From contig JACKQL020000035.1 in the NCBI GenBank assembly GCA_018296165.2, positions 434,001 to 498,000 on the forward strand: a DNA stretch of 64,000 nt, in the 5' to 3' direction. Position numbers and translations under genes: made by a program. The notes under the pieces were generated by a model. That model was given only the letters and a program-made list of their open reading frames with translations. It searched no databases and was not told the DNA's origin. Shown here piece by piece: positions 1 through 10,087 of this stretch; positions within the stretch are counted from its first letter, which is position 1, and each line of letters begins with the position of its first letter. Source of the DNA: Termitomyces sp. T153 (lineage: Eukaryota > Basidiomycota > Agaricomycetes > Agaricales > Lyophyllaceae).

Positions 1-235
1 GAGAGGGAGTGAGGGGCCCAGACATCTCTTTTCTTGCCTGTTGTGGACCCTTAGCACATTTGTAGTGTAGTATATTATTGTACTCACAGCTTGTGCCATG
101 ACTTTCTTTGGACTTTCCATTTGGCTGGTATGAGGAAGAGAAATGATTTCTTAGAATATGTGAGAGAAAAAGGAGTAAGACACATAGGGAGTCCTGGTAG
201 GAGTTGAATCCCTAATAAATCCAGAGGTGGGGATT
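1..235 (-). other. R0 non-coding 3' region with conserved hairpin block
   Basis: No gene is visible here. The stretch corresponds to the region just downstream of pol in the complete element R6 (about 20378-20640), read on the minus strand. The part at about 181-235 is a decayed copy of a block that recurs after pol in R3, R4, R6 and R8 and in part in R1. The left boundary of R0 lies outside the window. Confidence 0.6.
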
Positions 236-1254
236 ATGCCCACTAATGCCATCTGTGTCAACTAGTCCTAGGGGTCCTGGGGCTTGGTGGAGCATCATCA
301 ATGGAAGTCCCAGAGTTTGGCAGGGCATGACATGCAAATGCTTAGGAGGGATTACCACTCAATGGTTGAACACATTCTACTCAGCTTTGAACAACTTCTT
401 TGGGTACATGTTGGGCCTCCAGGTGAGGGCATTGGGTTTTGTGCTAAGTCAACTGGGGTGGTAGTGGATGGTGAAGTTGTATTTGGAGATTTCAGACCAG
501 CAAGCTTGTTGGCAGCTGAGCTGCTTGGTGGTGGTGAAGTATTGTAGATTGTTGTGGTTAAAGTAGACTTGGATGCAATGTGGGGCTCCTTTAAGGTAGG
601 CTTTCCACTGCCAGAAGGCTTCAACAATAGCAAGGAGTTCTTTGTTGTAGATGTCATAGTTGAGCTCTGTGGAGATCATTGAGCAGGTGTAGAAGGTGAT
701 GGGGCAGAGATCCTTTTCACCAGAGTCCATTTGGGAGAGGATGCCAGCAATGGCATAGTTGGAGGCATTGCATTTGAGTACTATTGGCAGGGAGAGGTTA
801 AAATGGCAGAGGATCAGGGCAGAGTTGAAGGCCTTTTTGAAGAGAGTGAAAATGCTTTGGCACTTGCTATCCCAGTTCCAGGGAGTGCCCTTCTGAGTGA
901 GTCAATTGAGGGGTTTGGCAATCTCAGAGTAGTTGTTAATAAACCAGTGATAAAAGTTAGCAAATTCCAGGAAAGACTGTACCTTCTTGATGTTTGGGAG
1001 CAGAGTCCAGTTGAGAATGGCCTCAACCTTGGCTGAGTCCATGCATATGCCATCTGGACTCTGAGGTAATCAACCTTTATGATGTAGAAGGAGCACTTTT
1101 CAGGTTTGGCATAAAGGTGGTACTCCTGGAGTTGTTCTAGGATGCAGCAGACATGCTTCAGATGTTCCTCCAGCAAGTTTGAGTAGATCAGGATGTTGTC
1201 CAGGTACATGATAACAAAGATATTGTCCATGTTGTGGAAGATGTTGTTCATAAA
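236..1254 (-). pseudogene. R0 pol remnant: RT end, RNase H, integrase deleted
   Basis: Minus-strand relic of a Ty3/gypsy pol closely related to R6 pol. From 1254 downwards it reads the last third of reverse transcriptase, where the active-site box has become YLDN in place of YLDD (about 1180-1215). RNase H follows, with the [16 protein letters not shown] stretch at about 600-660. At about 310-320 the sequence jumps from the RNase H/integrase linker straight to the extreme 3' end of pol, so nearly all of integrase and the chromodomain is deleted (about 1.4 kb compared with R6). Frameshifts and stops are present. The upstream part of the gene is cut off at 1254 by the R1 LTR. A small piece from further upstream in R0 pol survives at 62429-62518. 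Confidence 0.8.
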
Positions 1255-2009
1255 TGTCAGGTTCCACTGACCACAGGGGCTCAGCTACACTGGGCAAATC
1301 CTTACTAGGTGGATGTGATTCCCTGCACTGATAACTCTGTGTTCAGCAAGGGTCTAGGCATGGGGGACTTGTGAGGGTAAGTGATGAGGAGTGATCCAAA
1401 CAAGTCTGGGGAGGTCCAGAGAGGTCTAAGATGAGTTGTGGAGAAAGGGTTGGACTTGATGGGGTGCCAGGTACAAGTCCAGAGGTGCATATTGAAGGTG
1501 TGGAGTAAGCGGAGGCTAGGCAAGTGATGGGAGCAGAGCTGGAGCTTGATGGGGGATCAATGGAAGTTGATAGGTTCTAGAACTGAGCTTGTAGCAAGGT
1601 CCAGAGATGGTTTAAAGAATGTAGGAGTTTGTAATTGTATGCATGGAGGTTGTAAAGGCATTAAGGTTGAAAGGACTTGAGCATGATAATGGAGCCAGAG
1701 TTGAACAAGATGAGATGAGTTCAAAAATAGATTCAAGCAGAGATACAAAATGATAATGAGAACAATAATGGAAATGGAGACAAGACAAGACTGGGAGACT
1801 GAAAGAAAGGAAAACATAACACAGAACACAAAACACAAGACAGAAACATTCAGAAACACATCAGGTAAGGCAATATCAAGACTAGAGTACAAGGTGCTAC
1901 TCTACAACTTATATACTGACTACTGGAGAGCTCCAGGGGAGAGTGGGTGTGGCAGTGGGGCTCAATGGAGCTGCACAGAGTTGCCAAGTGTCAGTTGTGA
2001 TCAGGGGAC
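1255..2009 (-). repeat. R1 3' LTR, left part (interrupted by R2)
   Basis: This is the 3' portion of a minus-strand LTR ending TGACA (plus strand tgtca at 1255-1259). It contains the TATA region, the CT-rich transcribed leader and the terminal pseudo-repeat shared with the other family LTRs. It stops at 2009, where R2 is inserted, and resumes at 55564. Comparing with the uninterrupted R1 5' LTR (61496-62428) shows that the two parts join exactly across R2. CpG is almost absent, so this is an old copy. Confidence 0.85.
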
Positions 2010-2365
2010 TGTAAGGGCAACCTCCAGGGCAGCAGATTGGAGTCACACAGCTAGCAGAGGGGAATCTGAAGTATATTAGTGGAGTAGACAATGATACAAT
2101 CAGTAACTAATTACCTAGCAGAGAAGAATCCAAAGAGAACAAGTCTAAGGATCCTCACTGCTCAGTGTGGTGCATCAGTGGGTGGCAGAGGCATGGGAAC
2201 TACTGTACAGATGACTGGAGCTACTCCTAACCCTAGGGCAATGATTGCTGAAGTAATACAGAGAACTCTGCAGTTCTCCGGAGATCTCTGGGGTTCCAGA
2301 AAGAGCCCCAGAGATGTTGAACAAGCTGCGGAGTTGTGGAGGTCAGAAATAGAAGTCCCCTGACA
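2010..2365 (-). repeat. R2 3' LTR
   Basis: A 356-bp minus-strand LTR beginning TGTCAGGGGACTTC and ending in TTACA. It matches 55229-55558 over its length, apart from an extra segment of about 37 bp here. On the minus strand it is preceded by a purine-rich tract (plus strand tcaccccctctct at 2366-2378), as expected for a polypurine tract. The outside 5 bp is gggac at 2005-2009, matching gagac at 55559-55563 with one G to A change. This LTR is unrelated to the LTR family of R1, R3, R4, R6 and R8. Confidence 0.85.
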
Positions 2366-3655
2366 TCACCCCCTCTCTAGCACACAGCATCTCAATGTGC
2401 AGGGTAAAAGAAGTCCCTGATTGTGCAGTCTATGGGGAAAACTGGGTGGATGCATGAATGTGGTTGTTGTATTGGAATTTGGCATCAGGGAGGAGTTCAT
2501 CCCAGTCATCTTGGCATTTGTTGCAATAGAGGCAGAGATACTGCTCTAACTCCTGGTTTATGCATTCCGTCTGGCTATTGGACTGTGAGTGGTAGGCAGT
2601 AGTGGTGTGGAGCTTCACTCCGAGCAGTCAGTAGAGCTTCCAGGTGAACTCCGCCACAAATTGTGGTCTCCAATCTGAGATGTAGGCATCAGAGAGGCCA
2701 TGGAGCTTCCAAATATTCCTCCAATACAGGTTTGCAGTGCCCATGGTGGAGCAAGTAGTGTGGGTTGGAATGGAGTGCACTCGCTTGCCATATAGGTCTA
2801 CCACCACCATGATTGCATCATAACTGTGGGCATCAGGGAGCTCTACAATGAAGTCCACAGATGCCACACTCCATCATTCTGCAGGCATGGGTAGTGGGTG
2901 TAACTGTCTGTAGGAGAGTTGGCACTGGGGCTTGGTCTGGAGGCATAGATCACAGGTACTAGTGTAGGACCCAATATACCAGGACATCTGGGGCCACCAG
3001 TAGTTCTGCAATACAAGCTCCAGTGTCTTCCACTGTCTGGGGTGCTCTGCAATGCGGGAGTTGTGGTGTTGCTCCATAATCCTCCAATGGAGCTCTGAAA
3101 TGTTGGGGATGTAGATACAGTCTTGGAAGGTCAGGATTCCATCTTGGAGGGCCCATTCATCAGTGCAGACTGCCTTGGCACCAGTGGTATGCCCCAACTT
3201 TAGTGTCCAAGCAGCTTGTGCTACCAGCTCCTCCTGCTGACCATCCTGATTACCCTGCCATATGTCCTGGAGAATGTCTGCTTCTGCTCCCTCAAGACCC
3301 TCCATGGCTCAGATTGCAAACAATTCAGGGCAGAGGAGCACAATGTTGCTGTTATCCCCTTCTCCCATGCTATGGTCTGCTTTCTGGAACAGGGCATCTG
3401 GTTTCCCCATGCTCTAGCCAGGCTTGTGGTGCAAGGAGAACTCAAAGTTGGCAAGGTAGAGGGACTACCAGGCCTGTCAGCAATTGAGCTTCTTGGCCAT
3501 CTGGAAGTATTCGAGGTTCTTGTAATCTGTCCAGACTTCAAACTTGTGCCATGCACCCTCTAGGAAGTGCCACTACTCCTCAAATGACTGAATGATGGCC
3601 AGCATCTCTTTGTTATAGATCTTGTAGTTCCACTCCACCTCATTCAGGCTCTTGG
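2366..3655 (-). pseudogene. R2 pol remnant, 3' half: RNase H and integrase
   Basis: Read on the minus strand from 3655. The RNase H region (SLNEVEWNYKIYNKEMLA, about 3590-3655) is followed by the integrase zinc-binding domain, with HHNSRIAEHP near 3060 and CDLCLQTK near 2940. The catalytic core follows, ending with the HSQSNSQTECINQELEQYL stretch near 2540-2590, which carries the DDE glutamate region. The integrase C-terminus is missing and the sequence passes directly into the purine tract before the 3' LTR. Several stops and frameshifts are present. The reading frame is completed upstream by 26025-28057 on the plus strand. The two parts were joined until R3 inserted with duplication cttgg and an inversion then separated them. 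Confidence 0.85.
3651..3655 (+). repeat. R3 target-site duplication, left copy (cttgg)
   Basis: The five bases before the R3 5' LTR are cttgg. The matching copy follows the R3 3' LTR on the opposite strand at 28053-28057 (plus strand ccaag). A duplication found on opposite strands 24 kb apart is direct evidence for the inversion of the segment between about 26025 and 50709. Confidence 0.85.
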
Positions 3656-4716
3656 TGTCATGACCTGCTCCCTGGACCCTCGACATTGTTCCCAGCCTGC
3701 TCGCTTTCCTGGAGTTCCTCCTCCAATGCCTCATCAAAAACCCCCAATCATCAAACACCCTCTATGATCACCCTGAGTAACTCCAATGCTTTTCCGGCAA
3801 ACCCTGACAGCCCCCTGGCTAACTCTGATGCATTCTCCACAGCCATCAATGCTTCCCTTGACTCTCCTGAGCCCCTGGAACCTTCCCCCACCATTCCTGA
3901 CCCCATCATGCATCTCTGGCTCACCACTCTGACTTACCCAACCTACTCTGGAGCATCACAACAACTCCAGAGCAACCTGCATCCCCACCTGATCCCATCA
4001 GAATATCACTGCAGCCCTCCCCTTGATCACAACTGACACCCATCGACTCCGCATGGCTCTATTGAGCTCTGCTGCCACACTCATTGCCCCCTAGAGCTCT
4101 CCAGTAGTCAGTATATAATCTATAGAGTAGCACCACGTATTCTAGTCTTGATATTACATTAACTGGTTACTTGTGTCTTGTGTCTCTTTCTGTCTCTATT
4201 TCCATTTTTAGTTCCAAATCTATCTCTTCTCTCAGTCTCATCTTGCCTTGCCTCCATCTTGTCTCAATTGTCTCTATCTCCTTTGTTTCTCTAGGTTCTT
4301 TTCATCTCTAATGCCAGTACAAACTTTGCGCATGCACTACAATCCCCAAACATTCTTACAACAACTCTAGACCTTGTCCATTGCTTGGTTCTAGAACCCC
4401 TCAAGTCTTGATTGATTCCCCATCCAACTCTGGCTCTGCCCCCATCACTTTTCAAGTCTTTGCTTGCCCCGCCATCTATTTGCACATTTGCAAACTTGTT
4501 TCTGATGCTCACCCAAGCCCAATGCCTAATATACTTGGTCTGAGACTTTCCTAGGCCACTCTGGACTTGCTCAGACCACTCCCATTGGCTTCCTCTTGCA
4601 AGTCCCTCCACTTCGTGCCAACCCTGGAGCACTAGGTTATAAGCACAGGACATTGTGTCTGTCTAGTAAGGACTTGCTCAGTGTAGCTGAGCCTCCATAG
4701 TCAGCAGAACCTGACA
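3656..4716 (+). repeat. R3 5' LTR
   Basis: A 1061-bp LTR bounded by TGTCA and TGACA, homologous to the R6 LTR but strongly CpG-depleted. TATATAA lies at 4112-4118 and the predicted transcript start AGTCTTGATATTA at 4144-4156, 32 nt downstream. Its partner is the minus-strand LTR at 28058-29119 (1062 bp). Confidence 0.9.
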
Positions 4717-4729
4717 TAATATCAAGACT
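4717..4729 (+). promoter_or_regulatory. R3 self-complementary primer binding site
   Basis: TAATATCAAGACT directly follows the LTR with no gap. It is the exact reverse complement of the predicted first 13 nt of the transcript (4144-4156). No tRNA-type TGG start is present, which points to self-primed reverse transcription as in Tf1/sushi-type elements. Confidence 0.8.
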
Positions 4730-5822
4730 CTCCCTTACTCTGTTCTTGATGTCTGCGTATAATCCCATGTACAACCCTGCCAGCTATTTAATGGATGTCT
4801 ATGGTTGGCTGGTCCCTGAAAACCAATACACCCCCTTCTACCCAGGCCCACCTGTGGATTAGTACATTCCCTGTCATTGGACCCCTGATCCCAACCAGGT
4901 GTTCTATGCCCCCTCCATCAGCTAGAGAATACCTCCAGGCTGGTGCCACTCTCCAGCATTCCCCACTGATGGCAGCTATCCCTGCATGTACTCCAGAGGA
5001 TACTCTGCAGTGCCTCCCAATCCTGCCTACCTGCCTCCTTCCCACTACTATGCATACCCAACTTCTGCTGCAGCCCCAGCCCCTCTGGAGCACCCAGATA
5101 ATTATTTCCCCCCTTGATTGCCATTTTCTGCTCAAGTCCTTCCTTCTCCCAGACAGCAAAGGGTTGAAGCCTACATTCAACAGCACAACAAAGTCCTCCA
5201 CTTCCTCCACCTCTCACTTGCAGAGTTTGCAAGGCATGCATGCACTCTCCTTGTCAACCTCAGCTACTCTGATACCCCCACCACTCTGGAAGTTTGGGCA
5301 GATCAACTCCTTGACTTCCACAAACACTACCTGCAGGAAAACCTCTCCAAAACTATGCAAGGCACCCTAGGAATCAATGCTAATTTATGAAACAAGCTCT
5401 GCACATTGGTCAAAGAAATCCACACTAGTCTGGTCCCCCACCTATTCAAAGACCCTCTGGACTCCTTTCACTCCTTCCATGTGCAATGTGAGAAACCTGT
5501 TGAAACATGAAGCAAAGCCCCACCTTCCATTCCCTGCCAGCAGGAAGAACTTAATGCAGCCTCCAGCATCTTGAGAAACCTCAACCCTGCAGGGGAATTG
5601 TTCAACCAACCTGCTGCCCACACCCTGGCCCTCTCCATGTGTCCCCAGGCCAACTCTGTCCCCAGCACCTTCCATACATGAGATCAGTCCACTGCTCCCA
5701 AACCCCATGCACAATGGCTGCCCCTGTGCATTGATGACAACAACCAGACTCTCTCCTATATTGATGAGCCTGGTAACCCTGCTGACAAGCCTGCCCCATG
5801 CAATGGCCCTCCACAAGACAGA

Positions 5823-6973
5823 CTGTCACGACCCATTCCCTGGACCCCCACACATTGCCCAATAACTCCCCACCTCCCCAGAACCTCCTCCAATGCCTTG
5901 CCAAACTTCCACAGTGCTCCACGCCTATTCCGGCTAACTCTGACACATCCTCAGCTAATTCTGATGGCCCCCTGGCCAACTCCAACATCTTCCCCACAGT
6001 CGGTGATGCTTCCCCTGGATCTCCTGAGCCCCTAGGACCATTCCCCCGCTGTGCCCGACCCCATTACACATCATCAACTCAACACTCTGGTTCCTCTGAC
6101 TTACTTTGGAGTATCATGACAACCTTGGAACAGCCCATGTCACCAATTGATCCCATCAACATATCAATGTGGTCCATCCTCTGATTGTAACCGACACTCA
6201 TTGACTCTGTCAAGCTCCGCCAAGCCCTGCTACCACAGCTGACGTTCCCCGGAGCTCTCCAGTAGTCAGTATATAAGACGTAGAGTAGCTCTTTGTACTC
6301 TAGTCTTGATATTGCTTAATGTTACCTATGGTCTGATTGTTTCTCTCTCGTGTTCTGTGTTCTGTGTCTTGTTTTCTTACTCTCAGTCTCCCAGTCTTGT
6401 CTTGTCTCTATTCCGTTATTGTTTTTGTTATTGTTTTGTATCTCTGCCTGAATCTATTCTTGTTCTTGTCTCCATCTCATTTCGACTCCATCTCATTTTG
6501 TTTGACTCTGTCTCATCTTGTTTGACCTATCCTGTCCATCATGTTCCTATCTTTCCCAACCTTAATGCCTTTGCAAACCCCACAATTACAATTATGAATC
6601 CCAGACACTCTTTAACCAACTCCGGACCTTGCTACATGCTCAGCTCTGAACTCTATCAACCTCCATTGATCCCCCATCAAACTCTGGCTCTGCTTCCATC
6701 ACTCGCATAGCCTCTGCCTCCTCTGCACCTGCAATACTCACATACAGACTTGTGCCTGAACCCCACCAAGCCTGTCCCCCTTCCCTGCAGCTCGTCCCCT
6801 ACTCCTCTGGACCTCCCCAGACTTGCTCGGATCAATCTCCACCAACTATCCTCACAAGTCCCCAGTGTTTGGGACACCTCTGAATGCCCAGTTGTCAGTG
6901 CAGGGAATCACTTCCACCTAGTAAGGACTCGCCCAGTGTAGCTGAGCCCCCGTGGTCAGCGGAACCTGACACA
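5823..6973 (+). repeat. Decayed solo LTR inside R3 gag
   Basis: From about 5823 (tgtcacgaccc) to 6973 (gcggaacctgaca) the sequence matches the family LTR in order: a proline-rich-looking repeat segment, a TATA box near 6272, ctctagtcttgatattgc near 6299, a CT-rich leader and the 3' end ggactcgcccagtg. The flanks are agac on the left and aggcc on the right, so the duplication is not clear. R3 gag continues on both sides, which is why I call it a solo LTR insertion. Age is intermediate: few CpG remain. Confidence 0.7.
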
Positions 6974-7554
6974 GGCCTCCCCACTTCAATCTCCATGCTC
7001 CCTGTGCCAATATTCCTCTGCCCAGCCAAAACATCCCAGTCCCTCTGAGACAGCCCATGTGCCCCAGGGCACCCTGACTCCCTTTTCCTACCAACCCCCC
7101 TTGCTCCCTACCCGTTCTGATGCCCAACCCTCCTACCAACACTAATTACTTTGGACCCCCCACCTCTGGAGGACCCCCTCCCCCTCAATGGGCCCCAGGA
7201 CCTCTCCTGGGCAATGTAGGTCAACCCCCCAGTGGCAGGCCTCCCAATGGCAGACCACCTGGAGGATGGGGCCTGGCCATGGACAACTTCCCCCCTCAGC
7301 ATGGAAACAGAAACAATTATTACTACTACTACAATGCTAGACCCCTGCCTTGAACTCAAAACACCTAGGACATTACTTGCGACACACTGGCTCAGGAAGG
7401 AAAACTTGATATTCAAAAGCCCAAACCTTTCACTGGCCATGACCCCCAGAAGTGGCACATCTTTCTAACACAGTGTCTAACTATGTTCCAAGCTGAGCCC
7501 ATTACCTTCCAGCTTGAGAGCTCACAAGTGGCCTTCATTGCATCATATTTGCAG

Positions 7555-7559
7555 GGTAT
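7555..7559 (+). repeat. R4 target-site duplication, left copy (ggtat)
   Basis: ggtat precedes the R4 5' LTR inside R3 gag. The expected second copy is not after the R4 3' LTR (which is followed by ccttc) but at 50705-50709 on the minus strand, next to LTR R4b. This swap of flanks is what an inversion between two LTRs in opposite orientation would produce. Confidence 0.85.
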
Positions 7560-8757
7560 TGTCACGACCCGTCCCCTGGACCCCCGCACATTGTCCAGCA
7601 ACCTCCCATTCCCCAAAACCCTGATGCTCCACCAAACTTCTGCCCATGCCCCGCGCCTATTTTGATTAGCCCCGACACACCCTCAACTAACTCCGACGCC
7701 TCCCTGGCTAACTCTGACAGCCCCCTGGCCAACTTTGATGCCTTCTCTGCAGCCACTGACACTTACCCTGGATCTTCCAAACCCTGAGAACCACCCCCAC
7801 TGTTCCCAATCTTCGCCACCCATCATCAACTCAACACCCTGGCTCCTCCGACCCATTCCAGAGTATCATGACAACCTTGGGGCGACCCGCGTTCCCAAAT
7901 GATCCCATCAACATATCAATGCAGCCTGACCCTTGATCGCAACCAACACCTGCCAACTCCGTTGAGCTCCACCAAGCCCCGCCGCCACAGCTGATGTACT
8001 CCAAAGTTCTCCAGTAGTCAGTATATAAGACATCGAGTAGCTCCTTGTACTCTAGTCTTGATATTGCTTAACATTACCTATGGTCTGATTGTTTCCTTCT
8101 TGTGTTTTGTGTTTTGTGTTTTGTTTTCCTTACTCTCAGTCTCCTGGTCTTATCTCAGTCTCCTGGTCTTATCTCAGAATCCTGGCCTTATCTCAGTCTC
8201 CTGGTCTTGTCTTGTCTCCATTTTGTTATCATTCTCGTTATTGTTTTGTATCTCCGCTCAAATCTATTCTTGTTCCATCTCGACTCCATTTCGTTTCGTC
8301 TGATGCTGTCTCGGTGACTCCGTCCGGCTGTTGTGCTCAAGTCTTCCTCAACCTTAACGAGCTCACAAACTCCGCGATTATGATTACAAACCCTGACACT
8401 CTTTCACCAGATCTGAACCTCACTCTTTGCTCAGTTCTGGACTCCATCAACCCCAATTGATCTTCCATCAAACCCTGGCTCCGCTCCCATTGATCGCATA
8501 GCCTCCTACCCCTTTGCATCTGTGAATCTCCCATACGGTCTTCTGCCTGAACCCCGCCAAGCCTGTCCCATTTCCTCGCAATCCGACTTCTCCAGACCTC
8601 CCCAGACCTGTTTGGATCACATCCCACTGACTATCCGCATAAGCAATCAGTATCCAGAACATTTTCGAGTATCTGGTTGCCAGTGCAAGGGGATCATGCC
8701 CGCCTAGTAAGGACTCACCCAGTGCAGCTGAGCCCCCGTGGTCAGCGGAACCTGACA
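7560..8757 (+). repeat. R4 5' LTR
   Basis: A 1198-bp LTR (TGTCACGACCC to CCTGACA) of the subfamily shared with R5, R8 and R4b. TATATAA is at 8022-8028 and AGTCTTGATATTG at 8054-8066, again 32 nt apart. The downstream CT-rich leader repeats tctcagtctcctgg-like units of about 21 nt four times near 8136-8205. Confidence 0.9.
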
Positions 8758-8770
8758 TAATATCAAGACT
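8758..8770 (+). promoter_or_regulatory. R4 self-complementary primer binding site
   Basis: TAATATCAAGACT abuts the LTR. It pairs with the predicted transcript 5' end AGTCTTGATATTG (8054-8066) through 12 Watson-Crick pairs and one terminal G-U pair. Confidence 0.8.
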
Positions 8771-8786
8771 CTACCTTACCCCGTCC

Positions 8787-8903
8787 ATGATGCCCACACT
8801 ATCTCCACATACGCGATCAAATAACTCTGATGTCTATGGTCTACCCGTGCCTGGAAACCCTTATGATTCATATGGCCCTGCCCAATTTGCCGAGGCACAT
8901 TGA
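8787..8903 (+). CDS. R4 short leader ORF at the gag start position
   Basis: A 38-codon frame beginning at the position of the R6 gag ATG and ending in TGA. The C-terminal part DVYGLPVPGNPYDSYGPAQF resembles the opening of gag only loosely. The same ORF, with a stop at the same place, occurs in R8 (44018-44131) and R1 (61337-61453). It may be a gag remnant kept as a packaging or leader segment, or simply inherited from the founder of this subfamily. Translation is not demonstrated. The first of two adjacent ATGs is used here. Confidence 0.4.
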   Translation: MMPTLSPHTRSNNSDVYGLPVPGNPYDSYGPAQFAEAH

Positions 8904-10082
8904 GTTGCGGATCCGACACCAAACGTCCCCTCCACTCCAGTTACATCCATACAACGGCTCCCCCCACGGACACCCTCCCCAACCCACACCCAACCTCAAA
9001 CCCCTCATGCAGACCATCAAATCATCTCCCACCCCACCCTTACCCTCTCCGCCAACTCCGTTCCCTCACACAAAGTTGACTCCGATGTCACCCAAAGAAC
9101 AGCATTCTAAAACCTGGCGACCATCCAACCAAATGAGCGACAATGTCTCCGGCACTGCGCCAACCCTCCGACAAACAATAATGCCAACCCGCCGCGAAAC
9201 AGTCACCCATTGCGCAAAGGATTGCCAGCCACAATGAGACCACTGAGAACACACTTCCCCAAAGCCTGCCTGTGGATCCACCGACCCACTAGCAACCCCG
9301 CAGACTGATGAATGCGACTAATCACCAACAACATTACCGAACCCTACTACTGACCACCCGACCCTCACCGCAATCACCCCCGAGGAACTATGCCCTCCGA
9401 CAACTAGCTCCGAAATCACTGAAATCAAGCTCAACTCAACAACCCCAACAACAGAGCAAGAACCCCAGACCTAGGCTATGCTTCAACCCCAGAACCTGCT
9501 TCCGGTCAGTTGGGGACCTCAGTTGACTTGGCCGTCACCTCTGCCCAACAAATGAAGGGGCCCCGACACCTCCGACCCAACCCCAACAACTCCGGAACAA
9601 GACCAAGACATCCCCGAGCTTCTAGACGGTCAGGAAAAGAATGGCTACGCACCTCCACCCCGCCGCCCAAAGCACAGCCCCAAAGTTAACAAGGAGAACC
9701 ACGGCACCCCAACTCTTGACAAGGGACAACTCCGGACCACGCCGCTATTTCACCACCTTCTCCCACACAATCCAGAACCCCTGACATTGAGGACCCTTGA
9801 TGCTGACCCTCCCCACATGCCACTCCTGAACCTAAACTCCACCACCAAACTCCGCCACCTCCCACAAAGGAACCCCCAGCATAGGAGCCACCCCAAACTA
9901 ACTATAGGAAAAAGGACCCTATACGAAGTAGTTCCCCTAAGTACTCTAAATTCGCTGACATGTTCATATAAGGGAGGGAGAAGCCCCACCACTATCCAGA
10001 AAACGTTGATCAGCCGCTCAAGCGACCTGACAACCCAAAGGGCACACGCTCCAATATCCTTAAAGGACCTTCCCCACCTGGC

Positions 10083-10087
10083 TCGAC
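10083..10087 (+). repeat. R5 target-site duplication (tcgac)
   Basis: tcgac at 10083-10087 is repeated exactly at 11404-11408, directly after the R5 LTR. This shows a genuine insertion later reduced to a solo LTR. Confidence 0.9.

Larger units (their letters stand above)
4749..7559 (+). pseudogene. R3 gag remnant, 5' part
   Basis: A decayed homologue of R6 gag starting at ATG 4749 (MSAYNPMYNPA-like). It keeps recognisable N-terminal, proline-rich and NNYYYYYNA segments and the start of the capsid domain, but carries many stops, frameshifts and a deletion around 5820-6960. An LTR-like stretch at about 5823-6973, bounded by a tgtcacgaccc-like start and a cctgaca end, looks like a further decayed solo LTR of the same family inside this gag. 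The gene breaks at 7559 (ggtat), where R4 is inserted. It resumes at 50709 on the minus strand with the same ggtat, so this is the 5' half of a gene split by insertion and inversion. Confidence 0.85.

Noticed and set aside
8058..8460. Hydrophobic open frames that look like membrane proteins (also near 6306, 10716, 25344, 43329, 48386 and 51006)
   Set aside because: They recur at the same place in every LTR and arise from the CT-rich leader downstream of the start site; not genes.
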